DNA of 64,000 nucleotides from Qipengyuania flava (GCF_019448255.1 NZ_CP080410.1:1674001-1738000); one strand, 5' to 3'. Shown: positions 21,194 through 30,615, numbered from the stretch's first letter. Notes: generated by a model not told the origin, from the sequence alone. Program-made: numbers and translations.

Positions 21194-22834
21194 ATGCTGA
21201 CCAAGCGGATCTGCAATCTCTTCGGCAACCTGAAGAGCGACACCAACGGCAACGCCATGATCCTGATGGCGCTGGGTATGCCGGTGCTGATCGGAAGCTC
21301 GGGCATGGCTGTCGACATGACCCAGTGGTACATGTGGAAGCGCGAACTGCAGTATGCGGTCGACCAGGGCGCCATTGCCGGCGCCTGGGCCCGCGCCGAA
21401 ACGGCGACGCAGGCGACCTATCAAACACGCGCGGACCAGGAATTCAGCGCAAACCTCGGTGCGCTCTCGGGCAAGACCACCTCGCCCGTCGTCGCGCTTG
21501 CCGATTACAACGGCGGCACGCAGAACAGCGTGACGGTAACCTCAACCGTGACCGTCAACCTGCCGTTTTCGCAGGTCGTCATCAGCAAGCCGACCACGAT
21601 CACTGCGAACGCCCAGGCGACGTTTGAGGCAGCAACCAATTGGACGACGTGCCTCCTCGCGCTTGACACTTCGGCATCGGGCGCGCTGACGATTGGCGGT
21701 ACGGCGTCGGGCACTGTCACCTGCGGCGCAGGCACACTGTCGACCTCGAGCACGGCCATCGTGAAAAATGGTAATCCCAGCGTGACGCTCGGCGATATCA
21801 TCGCTGCCGGCGGGATCGAGTCCGGTCTCGCGGGCAACGGCACGATCCGCGAATATATCAATAACCTCAGCAATCCGTATGATGGCCTCACCCCGCCGCA
21901 GAGCACGTCGCCGCAGACCTACGGCTGTGTGACGACGACGCAGACGGTCCAGACTCCGAACGGATCGACAACGACTACGGCCAATGTCGTCCAGACCGAC
22001 GACGTCGCCTACACCTACTGGCAGGGCAAGAACCAGAACAACGCAAAAACTCAGGTTAGCTATTCGGGTGCCGCAGCTGACACCTCGCAGGACACCGACC
22101 TCGGCAGCCAGACTGTCGCGAATGACGCGAGCGAGGGCGAAACCCGGGTAATCAGCGAAACGTCCGAGTGGACAGGCCGTAACTGGCCGGTTTCCGGTTC
22201 AAAGAACCAGGAAATTTACGAGATGAAGACCACGACCATCTCCTACACATATACGGGCGTTTCGCAGTCCGGTGGCTACGACACCGAAGTGGTCGAGACG
22301 ACTTCGGCAACCCTTAATCCCGGCACCTACAACAACGTCACCATCAGCTGCGACACCTTCTTCAATCCGGGCGTCTACACGATTACCGGGGTGCTGGATT
22401 TCGGGCAGAACCACACCGTCACGGGCGACGATGTGATGCTGGTGCTGAGCGGTTCGGGTTCGGAACGCTTCAAGCTCAATGCCCAATCGGTCGTACGCAT
22501 GAGCGGCATTTCCGAAAGCAGGCTCATCAACACCTACAGCGTCGCAGCCGAAGACGCCGCGAGAATGGCCGGCATGCTCATCTTCGATCCAAACTCGACG
22601 GCCGATGTCAAGATCAACGGCGGCGCGGATATGCAGCTGGAAGGCATTCTCTACATGCCCGGCCGCAAGGCCAAGTTTAACGGCAACTCCTCGGTATCGG
22701 GCCAGTGCATGATGCTCGCGGCCGGCCAGCTGGAGTTTACCGGAACGAACGATCTCGACAGCTTCTGCGTGCCGACCGGCGCGACCTCCTTCGATATCGG
22801 AGGCAACACCATCTCCATCCGTCTGGTGACCTGA
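21194..22834 (+). CDS. TadG-like Tad-domain protein (Flp pilus-associated)
   Basis: 546 residues. The N-terminus is a pseudopilin-like segment: GNAMILMALGMPVLIGSSGM after a short polar leader, followed by DMTQWYMWKRELQYAVDQGA, the standard start of TadG/TadE-like proteins. Residues about 65-330 are Thr/Ser/Asn-rich. Residues about 370-530 form repeated short strands (PGVYTITGVLDFGQNHTV, GADMQLEGILYMPGR) like the polymer-forming C-terminal domain of many Tad proteins. Likely anchored in the inner membrane facing the periplasm. ATG at 21194 has TGAGGA upstream. Its stop overlaps the next tad gene (TGATG). No tadA, cpaB or rcpA gene is in the window. Confidence 0.8.
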   Translation: MLTKRICNLFGNLKSDTNGNAMILMALGMPVLIGSSGMAVDMTQWYMWKRELQYAVDQGAIAGAWARAETATQATYQTRADQEFSANLGALSGKTTSPVVALADYNGGTQNSVTVTSTVTVNLPFSQVVISKPTTITANAQATFEAATNWTTCLLALDTSASGALTIGGTASGTVTCGAGTLSTSSTAIVKNGNPSVTLGDIIAAGGIESGLAGNGTIREYINNLSNPYDGLTPPQSTSPQTYGCVTTTQTVQTPNGSTTTTANVVQTDDVAYTYWQGKNQNNAKTQVSYSGAAADTSQDTDLGSQTVANDASEGETRVISETSEWTGRNWPVSGSKNQEIYEMKTTTISYTYTGVSQSGGYDTEVVETTSATLNPGTYNNVTISCDTFFNPGVYTITGVLDFGQNHTVTGDDVMLVLSGSGSERFKLNAQSVVRMSGISESRLINTYSVAAEDAARMAGMLIFDPNSTADVKINGGADMQLEGILYMPGRKAKFNGNSSVSGQCMMLAAGQLEFTGTNDLDSFCVPTGATSFDIGGNTISIRLVT

Positions 22835-23277
22835 TGCGCAAGATTACGGAACTCCTTCGCGACAGCATGGGCGCGGTCGTCATCGAGACGGCCTTCGTCG
22901 CCCCTGCCCTTGTCCTGATGGGCATCGGCGCGTTTGAAGCAGGCATGATCATCTCGCGTCAGGTTGAGCTGCAGAACGCGGCCGCAGAAGCCTCGCAGAT
23001 CGCCCTCGCCTCGCCACCCGCCGATTCCGCTGAGCGCGATACCCTGAAAGCCATCGTGAAGACGTCCACCGGCCTCGGCGATAGCAACGTGACTATTGCC
23101 GAAAAATTCCGCTGCGGAACCGATCTGGCATACGTCGATGACACCAGCGGCTGCACCGCCGAATTCTCGAAGTATGTACAAATCTCGCTAACCGACACCT
23201 ACACGCCTGTGTGGGCCAAAGTCGCCTTCGGCTCGCCGTTCAACTATTCGGTCGTAAGGACGGTGCAGATCGGATGA
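22834..23277 (+). CDS. TadE-like pseudopilin
   Basis: 147-residue protein. After a short basic leader it has the TadE-type segment GAVVIETAFVAPALVLMGIG with the conserved Glu, then a periplasmic domain with a Cys pair (FRCGTD and SGCTAEF). Such proteins are minor pseudopilins of Flp pili. Start overlaps the TadG-like stop, and its own stop overlaps the third gene (ATGA), so all three are coupled. Confidence 0.8.
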   Translation: MRKITELLRDSMGAVVIETAFVAPALVLMGIGAFEAGMIISRQVELQNAAAEASQIALASPPADSAERDTLKAIVKTSTGLGDSNVTIAEKFRCGTDLAYVDDTSGCTAEFSKYVQISLTDTYTPVWAKVAFGSPFNYSVVRTVQIG

Positions 23278-23708
23278 CTCATTTCCTTCGCCAACTGGTC
23301 CGTGACACCCGCGGCGCGACGATGGTCGAATTCGCCATTCTCGTGCCGGTAATCTTCGGTGCGTTCCTGGGCGTGCTGCAGGTTGGCCTCGGCATGCAGG
23401 CCTACAACGCGCTGCGCAACGTCAGCGCCGACACCTCGCGCTACGCCGTGATCGAGTACCAGAAGGAAAACGAGATCACGATTGCGACTATCCAGACCCA
23501 GGCTGCGACGATTGCCACGTCGATGCCCTACGCGCTGGAGAGCGCGCGCTTCACCGCGACCGTGACGCAGCCGGGTACCCAGCGCGTCGATGGCGCGATC
23601 GAGTACCAGATCGTCACCACCTACAACGTACGCAGCGTGATGGGCTTCATGGGGTTCAACGATGTCCCCATCACCTTCACGCGACCGATTTTCCTGCTCG
23701 ATACCTGA
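23274..23708 (+). CDS. TadE-like pseudopilin
   Basis: 144-residue protein with the classical TadE start RGATMVEFAILVPVIFGAFL (Glu at +5 of the hydrophobic stretch) and a short periplasmic domain. Third gene of the tad operon. It ends 3 nt before the convergent pdhB stop, with no terminator hairpin visible between them. Confidence 0.83.
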   Translation: MTHFLRQLVRDTRGATMVEFAILVPVIFGAFLGVLQVGLGMQAYNALRNVSADTSRYAVIEYQKENEITIATIQTQAATIATSMPYALESARFTATVTQPGTQRVDGAIEYQIVTTYNVRSVMGFMGFNDVPITFTRPIFLLDT

Positions 23709-23711
23709 GGC

Positions 23712-25103
23712 TTAGTCCTTGTAGCAGACCTTCTTCGCCGCCTTCACGATGCGCGGCGTGTCGATCAGCGCGAGCTTTTCCAGATTCGCAGCGTAAGGCA
23801 GCGGGACGTCTTCGTCGCACACGCGGGTGACTGGTGCATCGAGATGGTCGAAGCCATCCTCCATGCAGATCGCCATGACTTCCGAAGCGATCGAACAGGT
23901 CGGCCAGCCCTCTTCCGCGATCACGAGACGGTTCGTCTTCGCTAGCGAGGTCAGGATCGCGTCCTTGTCGAGCGGACGCAGCGTGCGCAGGTCGATGACT
24001 TCGGCATCGATGCCCTCGCCAGCCAGCTCTTCAGCGGCTTCCAGAGCAAGGCCAACAGCGATCGAATAGGCGACGATGGTAACATCCGAACCTTCGCGCA
24101 TGATGCGTGCCTTGCCGATCGGCAGGACATAGTCGTCAACGTCCGGCACATCGAAGCTGCGGCCGTAGACGAGCTCGTTCTCCAGGAAGACCACCGGGTC
24201 TTCGCAGCGGATGGCTGCCTTCATCAGGCCCTTGGCGTCGGCCGCGTCGTAGGGCGCGATGACGATCAGGCCGGGGACGCTGGCGTACCACGGACCGTAG
24301 TTCTGACTGTGCTGCGCACCGACACGGCTTGCTGCGCCGTTGGGGCCGCGGAACACGACCGGACAGCGCATCTGGCCGCCCGACATGTAGTTGGTCTTGG
24401 CCGCCGAGTTGATGATGTGGTCGATCGCCTGCATGGCGAAGTTGAAGGTCATGAACTCAACGATCGGGCGAAGGCCGCCCATCGCCGCGCCCGTGCCGAT
24501 ACCGGCAAAGCCGTATTCGGTGATCGGGGTGTCGATCACGCGCTTGGCGCCGAATTCATCGAGCAGGCCCTGGGTAACCTTGTAGGCGCCCTGGTACTGG
24601 GCGACTTCCTCGCCCATCACGAAGACGCGCTCGTCGCGGCGCATCTCTTCGGCCATGCCGTCGCGCAGCGCTTCGCGCACAGTCGTGGAGATGAAATTGG
24701 TGCCTTCTGGTACGTCGGGGTCCTTCACGTCGACCTTGCGCGCAGGCTTGGCGATTTCCGCTTCGCTGCCCTCGCCAGAGCTGTCGGGACGGCCAACGTC
24801 CTTGCCTTCGCCCGGAACGTCTTCGACCGGAGCGGCCTCGGCTGCGGCCGAGACATCCTCGCCCTCGCCCGCCAGCATGGCGATGACCGTGCCGACCTTT
24901 ACGCCCTCGGTGCCTTCCTCGACCATGATCTTGCCGAGTGTGCCCTCGTCGACGGCTTCGAATTCCATCGTCGCTTTGTCGGTTTCGATCTCGGCGATGA
25001 TGTCGCCGGCAACGATCTCGTCGCCTTCCGACTTCAGCCATTTCGCGAGGGTGCCCTCCTCCATCGTGGGCGACAGCGCGGGCATCTTGAGTTCGATAGC
25101 CAT
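23712..25103 (-). CDS. pdhB: Pyruvate dehydrogenase E1 component, beta subunit with lipoyl domain
   Basis: 463 residues: an N-terminal lipoyl domain (residues 1-80, lipoylated Lys in [15 protein letters not shown]), an acidic Ala/Glu/Pro linker (about 80-130) and the E1 beta fold (about 135-463; [10 protein letters not shown]-type [36 protein letters not shown]). E1 beta with its own lipoyl domain is a feature of alphaproteobacterial complexes. It combines with PdhA to decarboxylate pyruvate with thiamine diphosphate. It starts 3 nt after pdhA. Lipoylation would use LipA encoded at 7.2 kb. Confidence 0.96.
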   Translation of the reverse strand: MAIELKMPALSPTMEEGTLAKWLKSEGDEIVAGDIIAEIETDKATMEFEAVDEGTLGKIMVEEGTEGVKVGTVIAMLAGEGEDVSAAAEAAPVEDVPGEGKDVGRPDSSGEGSEAEIAKPARKVDVKDPDVPEGTNFISTTVREALRDGMAEEMRRDERVFVMGEEVAQYQGAYKVTQGLLDEFGAKRVIDTPITEYGFAGIGTGAAMGGLRPIVEFMTFNFAMQAIDHIINSAAKTNYMSGGQMRCPVVFRGPNGAASRVGAQHSQNYGPWYASVPGLIVIAPYDAADAKGLMKAAIRCEDPVVFLENELVYGRSFDVPDVDDYVLPIGKARIMREGSDVTIVAYSIAVGLALEAAEELAGEGIDAEVIDLRTLRPLDKDAILTSLAKTNRLVIAEEGWPTCSIASEVMAICMEDGFDHLDAPVTRVCDEDVPLPYAANLEKLALIDTPRIVKAAKKVCYKD

Positions 25104-25106
25104 GGC

Positions 25107-26183
25107 TCAGTACTCCTCCACCAGAACATCGGTGTAGAGTTCGCTTGCCTCCGGTTCGGGCGAGCTTTCAGCGAAATCGGCCGCTTCGGTCACGGTCTTG
25201 CGGATGTCCTTGTCGATGGCCTTGAGTTCGTCTTCGGTGCAGCCGTTTTCGAGCAGCACCTTCTTGAGACCCTCGATCGGATCCTTGTGCTCGCGCACGT
25301 CCTGCACTTCCTCGCGCGTACGGTACTTGGCGGGGTCGGACATGGAGTGGCCGCGGTAGCGGTAGGTGTTGCACTCCATCAGCACCGGGCCCTTGCCGTC
25401 GCGCACGTGCTTGAAGGCGATTTCGGCCGCCTGCCGCACTTCGAGAACGTCCATGCCGTTCACGTCCATGCCCGGGATGCGGAAGGCCGTGCCGCGGCGG
25501 TGGAATTCGGTTTCCGCAGAGGAGCGCGCGGTGCTGGTGCCCATCGCGTACTGGTTGTTCTCCACCACGAACACGATCGGCAGTTTCCACAGGCTGGCCA
25601 TGTTGAAGGTCTCGTAGACCTGGCCCTGGTTCGCCGCGCCGTCACCGAAATAGGCAAGGCACAGACCGCCGTCGTTGTTGTACTGGTGCGCGAGCGCAAG
25701 CCCGCCGCCGAGCGAAACCTGCGCGCCGACGATGCCGTGGCCGCCGTAGAACTTATGCTCGGTCGAGAACATGTGCATCGACCCGCCCTTGCCCTTCGAG
25801 ATCCCGGCTTCACGGCCGGTCAGCTCGGCCATGATAACCTTGGGATCGATGCCATAGGCGAGCATGTGGCCATGATCGCGGTAGCCGGTGATGACGCTAT
25901 CCTTGTCACCGTCGAGTGCCGACTGCAGGCCGATCGCGACCGCTTCCTGGCCAATGTAGAGATGGCAGAACCCGCCGATCAGGCCGAGGCCGTAAAGCTG
26001 CCCTGCCCGTTCCTCGAAGCGGCGAATGAGCAGCATCTGCTCGTAGAAGTGGAGCATCTGCTCCTTGCTCGCATCGAACCGCTTGTCCTTCTCCAGCGCC
26101 TCTTGCAGCGAGTGGAGTACGAAGTCGGTATCTTCAGCGGGCGATTTGGCTTTGCTGCTCTTGCTCCGGGGGGATTTGGCCAA
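25107..26183 (-). CDS. pdhA: Pyruvate dehydrogenase E1 component, alpha subunit
   Basis: 358 residues with the thiamine-diphosphate motif GDGAANQGQVYETFNMA (near 175-195), HMFSTEHKFYGGHGIVGAQ, and the phosphorylation-loop region RYRGHSMSDP. The Lys/Ser-rich N-terminal leader (about 20 residues) is usual in this group. The start is a TTG at 26183 with AAGGA 9 nt upstream. First gene of the pdhA-pdhB pair. ftsB lies upstream on the same strand after 127 nt, a common alphaproteobacterial arrangement. Confidence 0.96.
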   Translation of the reverse strand: MAKSPRSKSSKAKSPAEDTDFVLHSLQEALEKDKRFDASKEQMLHFYEQMLLIRRFEERAGQLYGLGLIGGFCHLYIGQEAVAIGLQSALDGDKDSVITGYRDHGHMLAYGIDPKVIMAELTGREAGISKGKGGSMHMFSTEHKFYGGHGIVGAQVSLGGGLALAHQYNNDGGLCLAYFGDGAANQGQVYETFNMASLWKLPIVFVVENNQYAMGTSTARSSAETEFHRRGTAFRIPGMDVNGMDVLEVRQAAEIAFKHVRDGKGPVLMECNTYRYRGHSMSDPAKYRTREEVQDVREHKDPIEGLKKVLLENGCTEDELKAIDKDIRKTVTEAADFAESSPEPEASELYTDVLVEEY

Positions 26184-26310
26184 GACTGGTGTCCTTGTTC
26201 TTCCGGGGAGGAATATCGGTTGCGCCTATAGGCACAGGCATCGCGCGCGCGCAACGGGCAAGCGCAATGCATACGAAAACCCTTACGGCATGCGAAGGTT
26301 TCGCGCAGCC

Positions 26311-26625
26311 TCAGTCTTCGAGGGTGATGACCACCTCGTTGGGGTGGACGACGTTCAGCTGGCTGCGCAGCAGTTCGCCGACCATGTCCGGATCGGCGGC
26401 ATCGGGGTGCAGCAGGGCCACGCGGTTTTCCAGCGCTTCGCGCTCCGCCTCGATCTCGGCAAGCTGGGCCTGGCGCTGGTCGAGCAGGCGCAAATTTTCG
26501 CTCCACGCCAGGAGACCCGAAGGCCCGGCAATGGCAATACCGCCCATCGCAAGCAGCGCGGCGAGCGCAGCGTGCTGCGTTGCCTTTGCCTTGCGAATGG
26601 CTGCCATGGAGTTCGTGCGCCGCAT
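26311..26625 (-). CDS. ftsB: Septum formation initiator, FtsB/DivIC family
   Basis: 104-residue single-pass membrane protein: a short basic N-terminus, a hydrophobic segment (LAALLAMGGIAIAGPSGLLAW), then a Leu/Glu/Arg-rich coiled coil (LLDQRQAQLAEIEAEREAL) and a C-terminal tail with LRSQLNVVHPNEVVI. This matches FtsB, which with FtsL and FtsQ activates septal peptidoglycan synthesis. The start is uncertain: ATG at 26625, a GTG two codons upstream, or an ATG at 26607; none has a good Shine-Dalgarno sequence. Confidence 0.8.
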   Translation of the reverse strand: MRRTNSMAAIRKAKATQHAALAALLAMGGIAIAGPSGLLAWSENLRLLDQRQAQLAEIEAEREALENRVALLHPDAADPDMVGELLRSQLNVVHPNEVVITLED

Positions 26626-26689
26626 AAGCACACAGAATCATAGTTGGAGTCGCAGCGCAAGCGCTAACTGCCGTGGAATCCCGAGCTTT

Positions 26690-27319
26690 TCAGCTTTGGA
26701 CGAACCGCTCGGCCGAAAAACCGTCCGGCGCGTCGACTTCGGTGATCGGGTCGTCACGATCGTCGAACTCGGTCCGCAGGGCCCGGCTCATCACACCATG
26801 CATAAAATAGAGGCAGGTGATGTAGGTCAGCTCGAGGATTTCCTCGTCCGAAAACGCCTCGCGAAGGCTGGCGAACAGCGCCTCTGGCACACGCCCGTGA
26901 TGCATCACGAGGCGGTCGGTGTAGGCAAGGACAAGGCGCTCGCGAGCATCGAAGGCATCGCTCGCCTGCCAATGCGGTAGTGCGACGATCTTCTCCTCAC
27001 TCACGCCCAGACCGCGGAGGCTCTTGCAGTGCTGAGAGAAGACGAACTGGCTGCCGGTCGCCCACCCTGCCCAGGCCTGCCCCCATTCGCGCAGGACCGG
27101 ATCGAGCTTGCGGTCCGGGCTGCGGTAATAGGCAAACCCTTGCGCGGCGTGCTTGAGCGTATCGGGAGAGTTGGCGAAGACCGTCCACCAGTCGCCGGGC
27201 GTGCCGGTGGATGTGCCGGGATCGGCCACCGGGTCACGCTCGCCAAAGAGGAAATTGTAGAGCGGGAGGACAACCGTCTCGTCCGCCTCGGCGCGCGGCA
27301 CTTCGCGAAGGCGCGGCAT
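26690..27319 (-). CDS. Carboxymuconolactone decarboxylase-like (AhpD-fold) protein
   Basis: 209-residue all-helical protein. The AhpD/CMD core is seen at residues about 90-160: GSQFVFSQHCKSLRGLGVSEE followed by RERLVLAYTDRLVMHHGRVP and the ILELTYITCLYFM helix. There is a single Cys in the motif, so a CxxC peroxidase-reductase site is absent. It may be a decarboxylase-like or binding protein. Its ATG overlaps the stop of the VOC gene upstream (TGATG), so the two are co-translated next to hpd. No substrate can be assigned. Confidence 0.72.
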   Translation of the reverse strand: MPRLREVPRAEADETVVLPLYNFLFGERDPVADPGTSTGTPGDWWTVFANSPDTLKHAAQGFAYYRSPDRKLDPVLREWGQAWAGWATGSQFVFSQHCKSLRGLGVSEEKIVALPHWQASDAFDARERLVLAYTDRLVMHHGRVPEALFASLREAFSDEEILELTYITCLYFMHGVMSRALRTEFDDRDDPITEVDAPDGFSAERFVQS

Positions 27320-27843
27320 CAGGCGTCCATCCGCGCCGGTTCGTGCCGGACATCTTCGGGCGTGAAATCCTTCGTGAAGGCGGCGAATTCCATCATGATG
27401 CCGTTGGGATCGGTGAAGTAGACCGAACGCACGAAGACGCCCTCGTGCATGTCCTTGGCAACGCCCATCTGGCTGTCGTCGTGGTTGACCACAGCATGGG
27501 TGTGCGGGACTCCCGCCGCCTCGAGCTTGTCGAGCGAGGCTTCGAGATCGGCTTCGTCCATGTGAAAGGCGAGGTGGTTCATCGAGCCCACCGCGGTCTT
27601 CGCGTCATAGGGAAAGTCTTTCACCGAGGCGATGCCGGGCGCCATGGCCGGCGCGTCCTTCCACCAGAAGAACGCGACGCTCGATCCACCACCGCAATCG
27701 AAAAAGAAATGCTGCCCGCCATCAGGCAATTCGACCGTCTTGATCAGCGGCATTCCGAGGACACCGGTGTAGAAATCGACGGTTTCCTTCATGTCGCGGC
27801 ACACCAGCGCGATGTGGTTTATGCCCTTTCGTGTTTCGATCAT
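27319..27843 (-). CDS. VOC-family metalloenzyme (glyoxalase/dioxygenase fold)
   Basis: 174 residues with two vicinal-oxygen-chelate modules: the first starts GINHIALVCRDMKETVDFYT, the second SMNHLAFHMDEADLE, ending VYFTDPNGIMMEF. Metal ligands are probably the two His of INHIAL and MNHLAF and the C-terminal Glu of MMEF. ATG at 27843 has GAGAGAGG just upstream. It shares a divergent promoter region with hpd, which is also a VOC-fold enzyme. Substrate unknown; relatives include glyoxalases, extradiol dioxygenases and resistance proteins. Confidence 0.82.
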   Translation of the reverse strand: MIETRKGINHIALVCRDMKETVDFYTGVLGMPLIKTVELPDGGQHFFFDCGGGSSVAFFWWKDAPAMAPGIASVKDFPYDAKTAVGSMNHLAFHMDEADLEASLDKLEAAGVPHTHAVVNHDDSQMGVAKDMHEGVFVRSVYFTDPNGIMMEFAAFTKDFTPEDVRHEPARMDA

Positions 27844-27927
27844 GGCCTCTCTCCTCCACCCTGCAGGATGCCAAGCATCGGTCCGCCGCGCAATCGGAAC
27901 TACGCATCCCTCCCGTCCGTTCGATCC

Positions 27928-27956
27928 TTGACAGAACATGGTTTCAAGCGTAACTA
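27928..27956 (+). promoter_or_regulatory. Sigma-70-type promoter of hpd
   Basis: TTGACA (27928-27933), 17 nt spacer, TAACTA (27951-27956). This is a near-consensus housekeeping promoter. The predicted start point near 27963 is about 32 nt before the hpd ATG. Confidence 0.65.
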
Positions 27957-27970
27957 GTTTCACAAGAAAC
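27957..27970. promoter_or_regulatory. Candidate repressor operator at the hpd start point
   Basis: Perfect dyad GTTTC-ACAA-GAAAC directly abutting the -10 box and covering the predicted transcription start. An outer pair TGGTTTC (27939-27945) / GAAACCA (27966-27972) overlaps it, so two arrangements of bound dimers are possible. Position predicts repression. The regulator is unknown. Confidence 0.5.
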
Positions 27971-27994
27971 CAATTCACATGCATGAGGACTGAA

Positions 27995-29098
27995 ATGCCT
28001 GATCTCTTCGAGAACCCCATTGGCCTCGACGGCTTCGAATTCGTCGAATTCTGCGCGCCGGAAAAGGGTGTGATCGAGCCGGTTTTCGAAGCCATGGGCT
28101 TCACCCGCGTCGCCAGCCACCGGTCGAAGGATGTGGACCTGTGGCGCCAGGGACAGATCAACCTCATTCTCAATTACGAACCGCGCAGCGCTGCGTGGTT
28201 CTTCGCCCGCGAACATGGCCCCTCGGCCTGCGGCATGGGTTTCCGCGTCCGCGATGCAAAGTCGGCCTATGACGAACTGCTCGCTCGCGGCGCCGAGCCC
28301 GTGGCCGTCGAGACCGGCCCGATGGAACTGCGCATTCCGGCAATCCGCGGCATCGGCGGCGCGATCGTCTACCTGATCGACCGCTACGCCGACGAAAACG
28401 GTGATGGCCTGTCGATCTACGACATCGATTTCGAGTACCTGCCGGGCGTGGAGAAATTCCCCAAGGGCGCCGGTTTCAACGTTATCGATCACCTCACCCA
28501 CAACGTCTACAACGGCCGCATGAAGTATTGGGCGGACTATTACGAAACGCTCTTCAACTTCCGCGAAATCCGCTTCTTCGACATCAAGGGCGAGTATACC
28601 GGCCTGACCTCCAAGGCGCTCACCGCGCCCGACGGCAAGATCCGCATCCCGCTCAACGAAGAAGGCGAAGGCGGCAAGGGCCAGATCGAAGAGTTCCTCA
28701 AGGAGTTCAACGGCGAAGGCATCCAGCACATCGCGCTGATCTGCGACGATCTCGTGCAGTGCTGGGACAACCTCAAGGAGCTGGGCGTCCCCTTCATGAC
28801 CGCTCCGCCCGAAACCTATTACGAAATGCTGGGCGAGCGCCTGCCGGGCCACGGCGAGCCGGTGGACGAGCTCAAGATGCGCGGCATCCTGCTCGACGGC
28901 ACCACCGAGGGCGGCCAGCCCCGCCTGCTGCTGCAGATCTTTGCCGAAGCGCAGGTCGGTCCGGTGTTCTTCGAGTTCATCCAGCGCAAGGGCGACGAAG
29001 GCTTCGGTGAAGGCAACTTCAAGGCCCTGTTCGAAAGCATGGAACGCGACCAGATCAAGCGCGGCGTGCTCGAGGTGGAAGCGGAGCCGGCGGAATGA
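27995..29098 (+). CDS. hpd: 4-hydroxyphenylpyruvate dioxygenase
   Basis: Iron enzyme converting 4-hydroxyphenylpyruvate to homogentisate in tyrosine degradation. The 367 residues carry two VOC domains with the iron ligands in [13 protein letters not shown] (first His), [12 protein letters not shown] (second His) and [12 protein letters not shown] (Glu), plus the C-terminal gate [21 protein letters not shown] at 27995 has TGAGGA at 5-6 nt. A second VOC gene follows with ATGA overlap. Homogentisate dioxygenase and fumarylacetoacetase genes are not in the window. Confidence 0.95.
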   Translation: MPDLFENPIGLDGFEFVEFCAPEKGVIEPVFEAMGFTRVASHRSKDVDLWRQGQINLILNYEPRSAAWFFAREHGPSACGMGFRVRDAKSAYDELLARGAEPVAVETGPMELRIPAIRGIGGAIVYLIDRYADENGDGLSIYDIDFEYLPGVEKFPKGAGFNVIDHLTHNVYNGRMKYWADYYETLFNFREIRFFDIKGEYTGLTSKALTAPDGKIRIPLNEEGEGGKGQIEEFLKEFNGEGIQHIALICDDLVQCWDNLKELGVPFMTAPPETYYEMLGERLPGHGEPVDELKMRGILLDGTTEGGQPRLLLQIFAEAQVGPVFFEFIQRKGDEGFGEGNFKALFESMERDQIKRGVLEVEAEPAE

Positions 29099-29667
29099 GC
29101 GAAGCGGCAAGTCATCCCGTAAAGCTGGGCGGCGTTCACCACGCCGCCTACCGCTGCAAGGACGCCAAAGAGACCGTCGAATGGTACGGCAAGGTTCTGG
29201 GCATGGATTACACCACTGCCTTTGCCGAAGACCACGTGCCCTCGACCGGCGAATACGATCCCTACATGCATGTCTTCCTCGACGCGGGGAACGGCAACAT
29301 CCTCGCCTTCTTCGAGCTGCCCAACCAGAAGGACATGGGCCGCGACGAGAACACCCCTGCCTGGGTCCAGCACCTTGCCTTTCGGGTCGCATCGGAAGAC
29401 GAATTGCTGGCCGCCAAGGAGCACATCGAAAGCCTTGGTATCGATGTGCTCGGGCCGACCCACCACGGCATTTTCAAGTCGATCTATTTCTTCGACCCGA
29501 ACGGCCACCGCGTGGAACTCGCCGCCGATATCGGCACCGACGAGCAGTATGCGGAACTCAAGCGCGTCGCCCCGATGATGCTCGACGAGTGGAGCGAGAC
29601 CAAGACCGCTCCGCGCCACGCGGACTGGCTGCACGAAATCGCCCGCAAGGAACACGGTAACGCGTAA
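29095..29667 (+). CDS. VOC-family protein co-transcribed with hpd
   Basis: 190 residues with two VOC modules: [19 protein letters not shown] and [17 protein letters not shown], ending [16 protein letters not shown]. Candidate metal ligands are the His of VHHAAY and VQHLAF and the Glu of RVEL. The start overlaps the hpd stop (ATGA), implying a linked role in aromatic or tyrosine catabolism, which is inference. It is related to, but longer than, the divergent VOC protein at 27.3-27.8 kb. Confidence 0.82.
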   Translation: MSEAASHPVKLGGVHHAAYRCKDAKETVEWYGKVLGMDYTTAFAEDHVPSTGEYDPYMHVFLDAGNGNILAFFELPNQKDMGRDENTPAWVQHLAFRVASEDELLAAKEHIESLGIDVLGPTHHGIFKSIYFFDPNGHRVELAADIGTDEQYAELKRVAPMMLDEWSETKTAPRHADWLHEIARKEHGNA

Positions 29668-29725
29668 CGCTTGCAGGAACATCCCGGCCCGTGTTGCGTT
29701 GCAGCGCAAAGGGAGTTCCGCACAC

Positions 29726-30604
29726 GTGAATTACATCGCTACGCTGCGCGACCAGCTGCAGGGCATGGGCGAAGGGTTTATCGAGACCCTGCCCACCCTG
29801 GCCATTGCGCTTTTCATCGTTTTCCTGACGTGGATTCTCGCGCGGTTTGCGGTGCGCTTTTCCGACATGATCGTCGGCCGGACGGAGATCCGGGCCAGCC
29901 TGAAAGCCCTCATCGATACGCTGGTGAAGCTCGGCATCTGGCTGCTTGGCCTGTTCATCGCCGCCATCGTGGTAATGCCCGATCTGACCCCGGCCAGCCT
30001 GCTGGCAGGCCTTGGCATCGGCGCGGTCGCGATCGGCTTTGCCTTCCAGGACATCTTCGAGAATTTCCTTGCCGGCGTGCTCATCATGGTGCGCGAGAAA
30101 ATGCGCATTGGCGATGTCATCGAATGCGAAGGCATCACCGGCAAGGTGGAGCATATTACCCTGCGCGAAACGCATGTCCGCAAGCTGTCGGGCGAGCTGA
30201 CGGTCGTGCCCAATTCGATCCTGTTCAAGAACCCGGTGGAAATCTTCACCGATGACGACCAGCGCCGCCACGAGGTGGTGGTCGGCGTTTCCTACGACAC
30301 CCAGCTCGACCACGCGGCCGATGTCATCCGCCGCGCGGTAGAGGACGTCGACGACGTGCTTGCCAGCAAGGGCATCGATATTTTTGCGCAGGAATTCAAT
30401 TCGAGCTCGGTCGACTTCCTCGTGCGCTGGTGGGCCGGTTCTACCCCGCGCGCCGGATGGGAGAGCAAGGACAAGGTCGTGCGCGCCATCAAGGCGGCGC
30501 TGGACGACGCCGGGATCGAAATTCCGTTCCCCTATGTCACCCATACCTTCAAGGAGACGGTCCCCGTCAGCCAGTTGGGTGACACTAGCCGCAAGACGCC
30601 TTAA
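29726..30604 (+). CDS. Small-conductance mechanosensitive channel, MscS family
   Basis: 292-residue inner-membrane channel. Hydrophobic segments lie near 21-43, 65-90 and 95-125; the third is the pore helix (GLGIGAVAIGFAFQDIFENF), followed by the conserved beta domain (RIGDVIECEGITGKVEHI and VVPNSILFKNPV). It protects against osmotic downshock. The GTG at 29726 with GGGAG 10 nt upstream is preferred over a TTG at 29699. A hairpin follows. Confidence 0.9.
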   Translation: MNYIATLRDQLQGMGEGFIETLPTLAIALFIVFLTWILARFAVRFSDMIVGRTEIRASLKALIDTLVKLGIWLLGLFIAAIVVMPDLTPASLLAGLGIGAVAIGFAFQDIFENFLAGVLIMVREKMRIGDVIECEGITGKVEHITLRETHVRKLSGELTVVPNSILFKNPVEIFTDDDQRRHEVVVGVSYDTQLDHAADVIRRAVEDVDDVLASKGIDIFAQEFNSSSVDFLVRWWAGSTPRAGWESKDKVVRAIKAALDDAGIEIPFPYVTHTFKETVPVSQLGDTSRKTP

Positions 30605-30615
30605 GGTTTCGAATC

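Noticed and set aside
21028-21375. N-terminal extension of the squalene/phytoene synthase-like gene
   Set aside because: Runs antisense into the Tad gene and its promoter; no homology before the ATG at 21027.
24309-26231. 640-codon open frame opposite pdhB and pdhA
   Set aside because: Antisense shadow rich in His/Arg/Val; the pdh genes explain the DNA fully.
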